Of a stretch of 64,000 nt of DNA, positions 42,312-50,706 are shown one piece after another. This DNA comes from SHVO01 sp041906145 (GTDB lineage Bacteria; Pseudomonadota; Alphaproteobacteria; Rhodospirillales; Rhodospirillaceae): positions 1,302,001-1,366,000 of the forward strand of contig JAYRJU010000001.1 of NCBI GenBank assembly GCA_041906145.1, written 5' to 3'. The notes beneath the pieces were generated by a model. That model saw only the letters and a program-made list of their open reading frames with translations. It searched no databases and was not told the origin of the DNA. A program made the translations under genes and the position numbers. Positions within the stretch are counted from its first letter, which is position 1. Every line of letters starts with the position of its first letter.

Positions 42312-43352
42312 ATGACCATGGACATGAAAAAACGCTTTGGGCTTCAGCACCCTGTCGTGCAGGGACCGTTCGGCGGCGGCCTCTCATCCCCGCTGCTCGC
42401 GGGCAGCGTTTCCAACCTTGGCGCCCTCGGATCCTACGGCGCCGAGCATCTCGCGCCCGAAGACATCCTGAAACTCGCCGCCGACATCCGCGCGCGTACG
42501 TCAAATCCGTTCAATCTTAATCTCTGGGTATCTGTCGCCGATCCCGGCGGTGAGGAACTGACCGAAACCGAGTTCGAGCGCCTGTGGCCCTTGTTCGAGC
42601 CTTACTACCGTGAGCTTGGCGTCGCGAAGCCTGAGCGGCCGCAACGCCTGCACGCGCCGTTCGCCGATCAGTTTGAAGCGATGATCGAAGCCGCGCCCGC
42701 GGTGTTCAGCTTCGTCTTCGGTATACCCACGGCCGACCAGCTCGCGCGCTGCCGGAAGAAGGGCATCCTCACCGTCGGCACCGCGACCACCATCGCCGAA
42801 GCGGTGGCGCTCGATGAGGCGGGCGTGGATGCCATCGCGGTCACGGGTCTTGAAGCCGGCGGTCACCGCGTGTCCTTCCTCGCGTCGTCCGAAGACTCGC
42901 TGACGGGCACCTTCTCGCTCGTGCAGATCGTCGCGCCGCGCGTCAAAGTCCCAGTGATCGCGGCGGGCGGCGTGGTCGATATGCGCGGGGTGAAAGCCGC
43001 GCTCGCTTTGGGCGCCGCGGGCGTTCAGGTCGGCACCGCGTTCCTTGCGTGTGACGAGTCCGACGCCAGCCCGGAGCACCGCGCCGCGCTGTTCAGCGAC
43101 CGGGCGCAACAGACTGTCCTCACACGCACCTATTCAGGCCGACTTGCCCGCGGCATCCGCAACCGCCTGTATGAGGAAATGCCCCGCAATATCGCGCCGT
43201 ATCCGATCCAGGTGTGGTTCCTCAATAAACTGAAGGCCGCGGCCCGGGCGCAAAAGCGCACCGATCTTGTCTCAATTTGGTGCGGCCAGTCCGCGCCGAA
43301 TCTCAAGCACCATAACGTCCCGGCCCTCATGGCCGATCTCACCAACCTCTAA
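42312..43352 (+). CDS. NAD(P)H-dependent flavin oxidoreductase / nitronate monooxygenase
   Basis: 346 residues. The FMN-binding TIM-barrel motifs are HPVVQGPFGGGLSSPLLAGSVSNLGALGSYG, VDAIAVTGLEAGGHR (with the catalytic-type His), PVIAAGGVVDMRGVKAALALGAAGVQVGTAFLACDES. This matches the 2-nitropropane dioxygenase/NMO family. It oxidises alkyl nitronates or reduces quinones with FMN in the cytoplasm. A weak GGGG precedes the ATG; internal ATGs at 42318 and 42324 are possible. First gene of a plus-strand operon with GST, hydroxyacid dehydrogenase and Lrp. Confidence 0.85.
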   Translation: MTMDMKKRFGLQHPVVQGPFGGGLSSPLLAGSVSNLGALGSYGAEHLAPEDILKLAADIRARTSNPFNLNLWVSVADPGGEELTETEFERLWPLFEPYYRELGVAKPERPQRLHAPFADQFEAMIEAAPAVFSFVFGIPTADQLARCRKKGILTVGTATTIAEAVALDEAGVDAIAVTGLEAGGHRVSFLASSEDSLTGTFSLVQIVAPRVKVPVIAAGGVVDMRGVKAALALGAAGVQVGTAFLACDESDASPEHRAALFSDRAQQTVLTRTYSGRLARGIRNRLYEEMPRNIAPYPIQVWFLNKLKAAARAQKRTDLVSIWCGQSAPNLKHHNVPALMADLTNL

Positions 43353-43370
43353 TCTCAGGAGTCTTCTCTC

Positions 43371-43982
43371 GTGTCTTATCAACTTTACTACGCGCCCGGC
43401 GCTTGCTCCCTCGCTCCTCACATCGTGCTTCGCGAGCTGGGCGAAGACTTCAGCCTGGTGAAGGTCTCCACCAAGACCCACGAAACCGAAGACGGGAAGG
43501 ATTTCTATAAGATCAATCCGAAGGGTTACGTGCCGGCGTTGGGTCTCGGCAACGGTGATGTACTCACCGAAGGCGCGGCGATCACCCAGTTCCTCGCCGA
43601 CAACAAGCCGGGCTCCGACCTCGCGCCGCGCGCCGGCACCATCGAGCGCGCCCGCCTCAACGAATGGCTGGTGTTCATCAACAGCGAAATTCACAAGACG
43701 TTCAGCCCGATGTTCAACCCCGCCACCACGGACGAGCAGAAAAAGTCCATCAAGGAAAAACTCGCAAGCCGCTTTGACTTCGTCGAGAAGTCGCTGGGCG
43801 ATCGCGCTTACCTGACCGGCGAAAAATTCACCATCGCGGACGCCTATCTGTTCACCGTCGTCAATTGGTCGAACTTCACTGGCATCGACATCGGTCCTTG
43901 GCCTAAGCTGAAGGCATTCCAGGCGCGTGTCGCGGGCCGTCCGCACACCCAGGCCGCTATGAAAGCCGAAGGTCTTATCTGA
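43371..43982 (+). CDS. gst: Glutathione S-transferase
   Basis: 203 residues from a GTG start, with AGGAG nine bases upstream. The N-terminal thioredoxin-like domain begins YQLYYAPGACSLAPHIVLREL, the bacterial beta-class pattern with Cys at about residue 12 and Ser after it. NPKGYVPALGL contains the cis-Pro, and LTEGAAITQFLAD the glutathione-binding Glu-Gly. The C-terminal helical domain has YLTGEKFTIADAYLFTVVNW. It conjugates glutathione to electrophiles in the cytoplasm. The dehydrogenase gene appears to start inside its stop codon. Confidence 0.9.
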   Translation: MSYQLYYAPGACSLAPHIVLRELGEDFSLVKVSTKTHETEDGKDFYKINPKGYVPALGLGNGDVLTEGAAITQFLADNKPGSDLAPRAGTIERARLNEWLVFINSEIHKTFSPMFNPATTDEQKKSIKEKLASRFDFVEKSLGDRAYLTGEKFTIADAYLFTVVNWSNFTGIDIGPWPKLKAFQARVAGRPHTQAAMKAEGLI

Positions 43983-44932
43983 GCCAATTTGCGATCATCG
44001 TTGCGGTCGGACCGTGGGATCCTTCGTCCTGGCGTGAGCACTTCAATGCTGCCGCGAACGGACGCGAGGTTCATTTCTGGCCGCAAGACGGCGCAATCAA
44101 ACTATCTTCTCCCTACGTCATCTGCGCGTGGAAAGCGGACCCGAAGCTTTATACGGTGTTCCCCGATCCACGCGCGGTCTTCTCGCTCGGCGCCGGAGTG
44201 GATCATCTCGCGCCCTTAAAGGGCCGCCCGGATCTGCCTGTTTATAGGGTCATCGATCCCGACCTCTCGGCGCGCATGGCCGAGTATGTGGCCTTCGCCG
44301 CGCTTTATCTGCATCGCCAGATCCCGCTCTATCTGCGTCATCAGAAGCAGCGTGTGTGGGATCCGCCCGATCAACTTGCGGCCTCTAGCGTGCATGTCGG
44401 CCTACTCGGCGCCGGCGTCATGGGCCAAGCGAGTGGGCGCGCCTTGCAGGCCCTTGGATTCCAGGTCACCGGCTGGGCACGCTCTGCGCGCATCGGCTCC
44501 GCGTTTCCGGTTCAAACGGGCCGCGAAGCGCTTGGCGCGTTCCTCGAAGACATCGACATTCTCGTCAACGTGCTGCCGCGCACCGATGAGACCACCGGCC
44601 TCGTTGATAAGAGCGTGTTAGAGCAACTCGGCCGCCGCCGGCCCGGGCCTAAGTATTTCGTCAATGCGGGGCGCGGCGACACCGTTGTCCAAAACGATCT
44701 GATCGCGGCGCTGGCGTCGGGCGTGTTGCACGGCGCGGTGCTGGACGTGTTCACGCCCGAGCCACTGCCCGCCGATAGTCCGCTATGGGCGATGGATAAC
44801 GTTCTGATCACGCCGCACGTGGCGGCGGACTCCAACCCGCTGACCATCATCCCGCAGGTGTTCAAGGACGTCGCCAGCCTCGAGCGCGGCCAGAAGCCCG
44901 CAGGCATCGTCGATCTCGTGCGCGGATACTAG
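43979..44932 (+). CDS. D-2-hydroxyacid dehydrogenase (glyoxylate/hydroxypyruvate reductase type), CTG start
   Basis: 317 residues if begun at the CTG at 43979, which overlaps the GST stop (CTGA) and has GAAGG six bases upstream. The first standard start, a GTG at 44156, would drop 59 residues that clearly belong to the substrate-binding domain (VPWDPSSW-like GPWDPSSWREHF, SPYVICAWKADPKLY). The NAD-binding motif is GLLGAGVMGQASG. Catalytic Arg is in VNAGRGD, Glu in PEPLP, and His in ITPHVAADSNP. It resembles GhrA-type enzymes that reduce glyoxylate or hydroxypyruvate in the cytoplasm. It is followed 6 bases later by an Lrp-type gene. Confidence 0.82.
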   Translation: MSQFAIIVAVGPWDPSSWREHFNAAANGREVHFWPQDGAIKLSSPYVICAWKADPKLYTVFPDPRAVFSLGAGVDHLAPLKGRPDLPVYRVIDPDLSARMAEYVAFAALYLHRQIPLYLRHQKQRVWDPPDQLAASSVHVGLLGAGVMGQASGRALQALGFQVTGWARSARIGSAFPVQTGREALGAFLEDIDILVNVLPRTDETTGLVDKSVLEQLGRRRPGPKYFVNAGRGDTVVQNDLIAALASGVLHGAVLDVFTPEPLPADSPLWAMDNVLITPHVAADSNPLTIIPQVFKDVASLERGQKPAGIVDLVRGY

Positions 44933-44938
44933 CGGTCC

Positions 44939-45412
44939 ATGGCGGGCGGTCTCGACAAAGTCGATCTTAAGATCCTCGCTGAACTGCAGGAGGACGCCTC
45001 GCGCTCCTCCGCCGAGATTTCCGAGGTTGTCGGCGTTTCCACCTCCACGTGCGGCAACCGCATCAAACGCCTGACCACGGAAGGCTACGTGAAAAAGACG
45101 GTCGCGGTGCTGAACCGCGACAAACTCGACATGCGCACGCAGTTCTTCGTGAAGGTGAACGTGCGGCAGCACGATCCGCAGGGCATCCGCGACTTCACCG
45201 AACGCATGAAGGCCATGCCGGAGGTGCTCGAGTGTCATGTCCTGCTCGGCGATTTTGATTTTCTGCTGCGCGTGGTCACGCCGGATCTGCACGCCTACGA
45301 GGACTTCTACTTCAAGAAGCTCTCATGCTGTCCGGGCGTGCGGGAGGCCTCGACCTTCGTGAGCCTCTCCGAAGTGAAAATGACGACCGCGTTGCCGCTG
45401 CCGCGCCGGTAA
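44939..45412 (+). CDS. Lrp/AsnC-family regulator (last gene of the operon)
   Basis: 157 residues. N-terminal winged helix (LDKVDLKILAELQEDASRSSAEISEVVGVSTSTCGNRIKRL) and a RAM ligand-binding domain (QFFVKVNVRQHDPQGI.., VLECHVLLGDFDFLLRVVTPD). It forms octamers that bind amino acids or similar metabolites. It is probably co-transcribed with the GST and dehydrogenase. Its stop (45410-45412) directly abuts the stop of a second, convergent Lrp gene of the same length. Confidence 0.9.
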   Translation: MAGGLDKVDLKILAELQEDASRSSAEISEVVGVSTSTCGNRIKRLTTEGYVKKTVAVLNRDKLDMRTQFFVKVNVRQHDPQGIRDFTERMKAMPEVLECHVLLGDFDFLLRVVTPDLHAYEDFYFKKLSCCPGVREASTFVSLSEVKMTTALPLPRR

Positions 45413-45886
45413 TTAGCTCTGTGCGAGCGGCGTGAGCGGCGCCGTCGAGACCATCTTGTCCAGAACGAAAGATGTGCGCACCGCCTGCGCGCCGGGCAGG
45501 GTCATGATCTGGTTCAGGACACCGCGCGTATAGGCGTCCAGGTCGGGCGCGATCACGTGCAGGAGGAAGTCGGTGTCACCCGACAGCAGATAGCAGGCGC
45601 GCAAGTTTTCCAGTTTCTTGATCTCGACCATGAAGCTGTCGGCGGTCACCTTTGCCTGCCGGTCGATGGTCACGGCGACGAAGGCTTCCACCTGATAGCC
45701 GATCGCGCGCAAGGAGACGTTGGCGCCGTAGCCGACGATCACCCCGGCCTTCTCCAATTTGTCGATGCGCTTGTGGCACGCCGTCGCGGACAAGTTCACG
45801 CGCTCGGCCAGATCGACGACGGCGATCCGCCCTTCGCTCTGGAGAAGCTTCAAGATGCGGATATCGGCGCTATCGAGCTCAATCAT
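45413..45886 (-). CDS. Lrp/AsnC-family regulator facing the 2-oxoacid dehydrogenase operon
   Basis: 157 residues from the ATG at 45886 (MIELDSADIRILKLLQSEG); a longer frame to 45931 runs through operator-like DNA and is less likely. Winged helix LSATACHKRIDKLEKAGVIVGYGANV and RAM domain EIKKLENLRACYLLSGDTDFLLHVIAPD. It is divergent from the E1/E2 operon. Known case: in Pseudomonas an Lrp-type protein, BkdR, activates the adjacent branched-chain oxoacid dehydrogenase genes. By analogy this one likely controls E1/E2 in response to an amino acid; the ligand is unknown. Confidence 0.88.
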   Translation of the reverse strand: MIELDSADIRILKLLQSEGRIAVVDLAERVNLSATACHKRIDKLEKAGVIVGYGANVSLRAIGYQVEAFVAVTIDRQAKVTADSFMVEIKKLENLRACYLLSGDTDFLLHVIAPDLDAYTRGVLNQIMTLPGAQAVRTSFVLDKMVSTAPLTPLAQS

Positions 45887-45887
45887 A

Positions 45888-45948
45888 GTGAAAATCACAC
45901 CATTTATGGCAATTTGATGTGAATATATCACTATTTATATGAAATTGC
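45888..45948. promoter_or_regulatory. AT-rich Lrp-type operator region
   Basis: Two GTGA..TCAC dyads, GTGAAAATCAC (45888-45898) and GTGAATATATCAC (45919-45931), lie in an AT-rich stretch together with GCAATTT (45909-45915) inverted as AAATTGC (45942-45948). They separate the Lrp gene from the E1 gene and fit autoregulation plus control of E1/E2. Confidence 0.5.
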
Positions 45949-46027
45949 TCATGATTTCGCCGAGATCGCCTCCCGGCTCCCCCGGTACACTTTTCCCAAG
46001 AGTTAGGAATGTTTGGGAGGAGAACGC

Positions 46028-48127
46028 ATGGCCAAGACTCAGGCTGTCAAAGTCGATCATAACGTCACGGCGAGCGTGGATTGGGAGAAGGTGGCGCGCG
46101 CGCTGTTTCTGTCGCGCCGGCTCGACGATATCGAAGAGCAGAAGCTGCTTCCTGAACGCAAGATGTTTTACCAATTCTCGGGCCGCGGCCACGATCTCGC
46201 GCAGATCATTCTCTCGCAGCGTCTGACTCACGCTTATGACGCCGCCGCGGGGTATTACCGCTCGCGTCCGCTGCTGCTTGGTCTCGGCATTCCGCTTGAA
46301 GAAGTGATGGCCGCGACCCTGATGAAGGTCGGCGGGTACAGCGACGGCAAGGACGTCGGCACCGTGTTCAATTTCCCGAACCCAGGCGGCGCCAAGGGCC
46401 TGCCGATGGCGGGCGGCGTCGGTACGCAGTACACGCCGACGGCAGGTTGGGCGCAGGCGATCGAATATTATCGCAACGTGCTGAAGGACAAGAACGTCGG
46501 CAACGCCATCGCCGTCGTCCTTGGCGGCGACGCCTCCGTCGCCACCAACGGCTTTTGGGCCGCGCTCACCATCGCGACCACCCTCAAGCTGCCCATGCTT
46601 TTCTATATCGAGGACAACGGCTACGGCATCTCGGTGCCGTCGACCTTCCAGACGCCGGGCGCCAACATCGCGCTGAATCTCGCGAGCTTCAAGAATCTCA
46701 CCATCTTCAACGGCGACGGCACCGATCCGGCCGAAGCCGCGCGCCTCGTGAACGAAGCGACCACGCACGTGCGCGACCGCCAAGGCCCCGCGCTCCTGCG
46801 CCTGACGGTGCCGCGTCTCGCCGGTCATTCAGGCCAGGATACGCAAGCCTACAAGGGCGCCGAGCGCATCGCCGACGAAAGAACCCGTGATCCGCTGCCG
46901 AAGTTGAAGGCCTTCCTCGTGCCGTCCGTCTTCTCGGAAAAGAAGTGGGCGGAGCTTGAGGAACAGGCCGGCCGTGACGTCGAAGCCGCGCTCGAAGCCG
47001 CCGCGAACCGTCCGAATCTCGACACGAAGCAGCTCAAGCGGCACGTCTTCGCGGAGGTCGACGAGAACGGTAAACCCGAGGTGCAGCAGATCGGCGGCCT
47101 TGCGACCTCCGGCCACCAGTTCCCGGCGTCTACCGAGATCGCCAATCCGCAAGGCCCGCGCATCAACATGGTCACGGCCATCCGCCGCACGCTTGAAGTC
47201 GAGCTTGCGACTAATCCCAAGATGGTCCTGTTCGGCGAAGACGTCGGGCCCAAGGGCGGCGTCCATGCCGTGACCATGGGCCTCCAGGACAAGTTCGGCG
47301 ATCAGCGCGTGTTCGACACCAGCTTGTCCGAAGAAGGCATCATCGGCCGCGCTGTCGGCATGGCCATGGCCGGCCTGCTGCCGGTTCCGGAAATTCAGTT
47401 CCGCAAATACGCCGAGCCCGCCGTCGAGCAGCTCAACGACTGCGGCACTCTTCGCTGGAGAACCGGCAACCGCTTTGCCGCGCCGATGGTCGTGCGCATG
47501 GCCGGTGGCTTCTCCAAGTGCGGCGATCCATGGCATAGCCAGACCAACGAAGTGCAATGGGTGCACGCCATCGGCTGGAAAGTCGCGGTGCCGTCGAACG
47601 CCGAAGACGCGGTTGGTCTCCTGCGCGCGGCTCTGCGTGGCAACGATCCGGTCGTGTTCTTCGAGCATCGCGCGATGCTCGACCATGCCTGGTCGCGCCG
47701 TCCGTATCCGGGCGACGACTATGTCGTCCCGTTCGGCAAGGCCACCAAGACCATGACCGGCGAGCACATCACGCTGGTCGCCTGGGGCGCCATGGTCGAT
47801 CGTTGTGAAGAAGCCGCGAAGGCGTCGGGTTATACCGCGGACGTCATCGATCTGCGCACGCTGATGCCCTGGGATAAGGAAGCGGTGCTTGAATCCGTGC
47901 GTAAAACCAAGCGTTGCCTGGTTGTCCACGAAGACAACGCGACCGCTGGTTTTGGTGCGGAAATCGTCGCGGTCGTCAGCCGCGAATGTTTCCTCGATCT
48001 CGACGCGCCGCCGGAGCGCCTCACCATGCCGGATATCCCCAGCCCCTATAATCCCGTGCTCTTGCAGGCTGCGGTTCCCGGCGTCGATACGATTCGCGAC
48101 GCCATCGTCGATCTCGTGACGTTCTAG
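46028..48127 (+). CDS. 2-oxoacid dehydrogenase E1, alpha and beta parts fused
   Basis: 699 residues from the ATG at 46028, after GGGAGGAG. E1-alpha part: GYYRSRPLLLGLG (about 75-87), the ThDP/Mg motif VVLGGDASVATNGFW (164-178) and IEDNGYGIS. E1-beta part from about 370: NMVTAIRRTLEVEL, LFGEDVGPKGGV, FDTSLSEEGIIGRAVGMAMAG, PEIQFRKYAEPAVEQ. Most E1 enzymes of this class are two chains; here they are one. It decarboxylates a branched-chain or aryl 2-oxoacid with ThDP and passes the acyl group to lipoyl-E2. E2 is next (11-base gap); no E3 gene is in the window. The place beside the paa genes suggests phenylpyruvate as one candidate substrate (inference). Confidence 0.9.
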   Translation: MAKTQAVKVDHNVTASVDWEKVARALFLSRRLDDIEEQKLLPERKMFYQFSGRGHDLAQIILSQRLTHAYDAAAGYYRSRPLLLGLGIPLEEVMAATLMKVGGYSDGKDVGTVFNFPNPGGAKGLPMAGGVGTQYTPTAGWAQAIEYYRNVLKDKNVGNAIAVVLGGDASVATNGFWAALTIATTLKLPMLFYIEDNGYGISVPSTFQTPGANIALNLASFKNLTIFNGDGTDPAEAARLVNEATTHVRDRQGPALLRLTVPRLAGHSGQDTQAYKGAERIADERTRDPLPKLKAFLVPSVFSEKKWAELEEQAGRDVEAALEAAANRPNLDTKQLKRHVFAEVDENGKPEVQQIGGLATSGHQFPASTEIANPQGPRINMVTAIRRTLEVELATNPKMVLFGEDVGPKGGVHAVTMGLQDKFGDQRVFDTSLSEEGIIGRAVGMAMAGLLPVPEIQFRKYAEPAVEQLNDCGTLRWRTGNRFAAPMVVRMAGGFSKCGDPWHSQTNEVQWVHAIGWKVAVPSNAEDAVGLLRAALRGNDPVVFFEHRAMLDHAWSRRPYPGDDYVVPFGKATKTMTGEHITLVAWGAMVDRCEEAAKASGYTADVIDLRTLMPWDKEAVLESVRKTKRCLVVHEDNATAGFGAEIVAVVSRECFLDLDAPPERLTMPDIPSPYNPVLLQAAVPGVDTIRDAIVDLVTF

Positions 48128-48138
48128 GGGAGGGCGCT

Positions 48139-49392
48139 ATGACCGATATCATCGTTCCGTCAGAACAGACCGAGGGCACGCGCTTCAAATTCAAGGGCTG
48201 GCTGAAAGCCGCCGGTGTGCAGGTCAAAGTGGACGAGCCGGTCGCGGAGCTCGAGACCGACAAAGTCACCATGGAAATCGTCGCACCCGTCGCGGGCGCG
48301 CTCGAGCAGCTCCCTATCGAAGTCGGCTCCGACGTCACGCCCGGCACGCTGATCGGACGTATCTCATCGGGTGAACCTAAGCCCGCCGCCGCGCCTGCGC
48401 CGGCAGCGACCCCTGTGCCCGCGTCCGATGCCAAGGCCCCGCCGGCCCCGCTCGCGCCGCGTGATCGTGCGCATGCGGGCGAGACCGGCCCCGCGCTCGG
48501 TCTGTCGCCGACCGTGCGCCGCCTGATCGCCGAACACAATGTCGATCCGAAGAACATCCAGGGCACGGGCCGCGGAGGCCGCGTCACCCACACCGACGTG
48601 CTCGCCTATGTTCAGAGCGGCGGCGCCAAGGCGGCTCCGGCGCGCGGCGCCGCTCCTGCCGCCGCTAAACCGCAAGGTACGCCCACCGCCGGCGGCCGTC
48701 TGATCCCGCACACCAACATCCGCCGCGCCATCGCCGAGCATATGGCGCACAGCGTCGCGACAGCGCCGCACGTCACGGCGGTGTTCGAGGTGGATTTCAG
48801 CGCCATCATCGCCGACCGTAAAAAGAGGAAAGCCAAGGGCGGCGCCGAGTACGCGAACCTTACATACACCGCTTACTTCGTCGCGGCTTGCGTCGAAGCG
48901 CTGCAAACCGTGCCGGTCATCAATAGCCGCTGGCATGCGGATGCGGTCGAAGTGTTCGACGACATCAACATCGGGGTCGGCACGGCGCTGGGCGATGAAG
49001 GCCTGGTTGTGCCCGTGATCCACAAGGCGCAGACCCTTTCCTTGAACGGCATCTCGCGCCAGCTCGCTGACCTGACCCACCGTGCGCGCACCGGCAAACT
49101 GCAACGGGCCGACGTCTCGGGCGGCACCTTCACCATCTCCAACCACGGTGTGTCGGGCAGCCTCCTGGCCGCGCCGATCATTATCAACCAGCCTCAGTCG
49201 GCGATCCTCGGCATCGGCAAGCTCGAGAAACGTGTGATAGTGCGCGAAGTCGACGGACAGGATACGATCCAGATCCGCCCGATGGCTTACGTGTCGCTTA
49301 CCATCGATCACCGCGTGATCGACGGTCACCAGACCAACATGTTCCTCAAGAAGTGGGTCGATGTGATCGAAGGCTGGCGCTCGGCCGACTAA
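48139..49392 (+). CDS. Dihydrolipoamide acyltransferase (E2) of the 2-oxoacid dehydrogenase
   Basis: 417 residues; GGGAGGG precedes the ATG. One N-terminal lipoyl domain with lipoyl-lysine K42 (ELETDKVTMEI), an Ala/Pro-rich linker, a peripheral-subunit-binding domain (LSPTVRRLIAEHNVDPKNIQGTGRGGRV) and the catalytic domain. That domain has NISNHG-like TFTISNHGVSGS and the active-site HRVIDG (H391, D395). It transfers the acyl group from lipoyl to CoA and forms the complex core. Acyl-CoA type is not told by sequence. It sits between E1 and paaY with 11- and 15-base gaps, so all three are probably one transcript. Confidence 0.92.
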   Translation: MTDIIVPSEQTEGTRFKFKGWLKAAGVQVKVDEPVAELETDKVTMEIVAPVAGALEQLPIEVGSDVTPGTLIGRISSGEPKPAAAPAPAATPVPASDAKAPPAPLAPRDRAHAGETGPALGLSPTVRRLIAEHNVDPKNIQGTGRGGRVTHTDVLAYVQSGGAKAAPARGAAPAAAKPQGTPTAGGRLIPHTNIRRAIAEHMAHSVATAPHVTAVFEVDFSAIIADRKKRKAKGGAEYANLTYTAYFVAACVEALQTVPVINSRWHADAVEVFDDINIGVGTALGDEGLVVPVIHKAQTLSLNGISRQLADLTHRARTGKLQRADVSGGTFTISNHGVSGSLLAAPIIINQPQSAILGIGKLEKRVIVREVDGQDTIQIRPMAYVSLTIDHRVIDGHQTNMFLKKWVDVIEGWRSAD

Positions 49393-49407
49393 ACAAAAGG
49401 CCCTTCA

Positions 49408-50010
49408 ATGCCGGTCTATTCGTTCGAGAACTTCATTCCCGTCGTCGATCCGACGGCCTTCGTTCACCCGACGGCCGTTCTGATCGGCGACGTGATTATC
49501 GGCCCCGGCGTCTATGTCGGTCCCGGCGCGTCCTTGCGCGGCGACTTCGGCACCGTGACCCTCGAGGAAGGCTCGAACATCCAGGATAACTGCGTGATGC
49601 ACTCATTCCCGGGCGCGGAGGCGCGCGTGGAAGTGAACGGCCATATCGGCCACGGCGCGATCCTGCACGGCTGCCTCGTGAAACGGAACGCGTTGGTCGG
49701 CATGAACGCCGTCGTCATGGACCGCGCGGTGGTCGGTGAAGAAGCGTTCGTCGCCGCCGCCAGCTTCGTGAAGGCGAGCTTTGAAATCCCCGCGCGCATG
49801 CTCGCGGCGGGAATTCCCGCAAAGATCATCCGTCCTTTGACGGCGCAAGAGATCGAGTGGAAGACCCAGGGCACGGTGGAATACCAGATCCTGGCCAAAC
49901 AAAGCCGCGCCACCTTGAAGGAATGCAGCCCCTTGGCGGCTGCCGAGGCGAACCGGCCTCAACGCTCCGCTGGTTACGTTCCGCTCACGGACCTGAAGCG
50001 TAACTCGTAA
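49408..50010 (+). CDS. paaY: PaaY, hexapeptide-repeat thioesterase-like protein
   Basis: 200 residues of left-handed beta-helix (gamma-carbonic-anhydrase-like). VDPTAFVHPTAVLIGDVIIGPGVYVGPGASLRGDFG and IQDNCVMHSFPG closely follow E. coli PaaY, as do HIGHGAILHGCLVKRNALVGMNAVVMD and IEWKTQGTVEYQ. The metal-binding His residues (HSF, HIGHGAILHG) are kept. PaaY hydrolyses stalled ring-derived CoA thioesters and protects the phenylacetate pathway. The C-terminus is longer than a minimal carbonic anhydrase, as in PaaY. It follows E2 by 15 bases. Confidence 0.92.
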   Translation: MPVYSFENFIPVVDPTAFVHPTAVLIGDVIIGPGVYVGPGASLRGDFGTVTLEEGSNIQDNCVMHSFPGAEARVEVNGHIGHGAILHGCLVKRNALVGMNAVVMDRAVVGEEAFVAAASFVKASFEIPARMLAAGIPAKIIRPLTAQEIEWKTQGTVEYQILAKQSRATLKECSPLAAAEANRPQRSAGYVPLTDLKRNS

Positions 50011-50043
50011 CTATCTTCCCCAGGGTTGATACCTTGGGTCAGA

Positions 50044-50072
50044 TAGCCTACGAATCCCCCGCTAGGGGGCTA
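50044..50072. promoter_or_regulatory. Dyad just upstream of the TetR gene
   Basis: TAGCC (50044-50048) and CCCCC (50056-50060) are inverted as GGGGG (50065-50069) and GGCTA (50068-50072). The nested dyad ends 7 bases before the ATG and covers the ribosome-binding region, so it may act as operator or mRNA hairpin for the regulator. No clear Shine-Dalgarno outside it. Confidence 0.4.
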
Positions 50073-50079
50073 CCTTTAT

Positions 50080-50703
50080 ATGGCACGTACGCAGGCGTCC
50101 GATTTCAATGACCGGCGCGAATTCATTATTGAACGCGCGCTCCAGCTCTATGCGGAAAAGGGCTTCCTCGGCGCTTCGGTGGCCGACCTCGCTACCGCCT
50201 GTAAAACTTCGAAGTCGCTCATCTATCACTACTTTCCTTCGAAAGAGGACATCCTCTTCGAAGCCATGGACTCCCATATCAAGACCCTGAACAACGCCGC
50301 TTCGGGTATCGCGGCCATGGACGGCGCCAGCGCTGCCGACAAGCTCAATGCGCTCATCCACGCCTTCATGCATCTGTATGTGGGCGCCGCGGCGCGCCAC
50401 AAAGTGCTCATCAACGAGCTCTATCACCTACCGCCGAATCGCCGCGACATCATCGTCGGGCGCCAGCGCCGTCTGATCCAACTGGTGGTCGATCTGGTCG
50501 CCGATATACAGCCGCAGCTGAAGGCGCGGCCCGAATTGCTGCGCCCCGCGGCCATGCTGTTTTACGGCATGCTCAACTGGACCCACACCTGGTTCGATCC
50601 CAAAGGACCGGCCTCGGTGGATTCTATTTCCGAGCTGATGAGCGATCTGATGATCGGCGGGCTCAAGACCCTGCCGGTGCCGTCGAAGAAGACCAGACGC
50701 TAG
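50080..50703 (+). CDS. paaR: TetR-family regulator of the phenylacetate genes (PaaR-like)
   Basis: 207 residues. N-terminal helix-turn-helix FIIERALQLYAEKGFLGASVADLATACKTSKSLIYHYFPSKEDIL; the C-terminal helical domain is the ligand pocket. Family knowledge: many alpha- and betaproteobacteria use a TetR-type PaaR, released by phenylacetyl-CoA, in place of PaaX. Location between paaY and paaEDCBA supports this. Candidate operators are the GACCG motifs at 54435-54453 and 56465-56483. The name is by context and family; direct evidence is lacking. It is convergent with paaE across palindrome copy B. Confidence 0.8.
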   Translation: MARTQASDFNDRREFIIERALQLYAEKGFLGASVADLATACKTSKSLIYHYFPSKEDILFEAMDSHIKTLNNAASGIAAMDGASAADKLNALIHAFMHLYVGAAARHKVLINELYHLPPNRRDIIVGRQRRLIQLVVDLVADIQPQLKARPELLRPAAMLFYGMLNWTHTWFDPKGPASVDSISELMSDLMIGGLKTLPVPSKKTRR

Positions 50704-50706
50704 ATT

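Noticed and set aside
44156..44932. Dehydrogenase start at GTG 44156
   Set aside because: It removes 59 residues that match the substrate-binding domain, while a coupled start with a good ribosome site exists at 43979.
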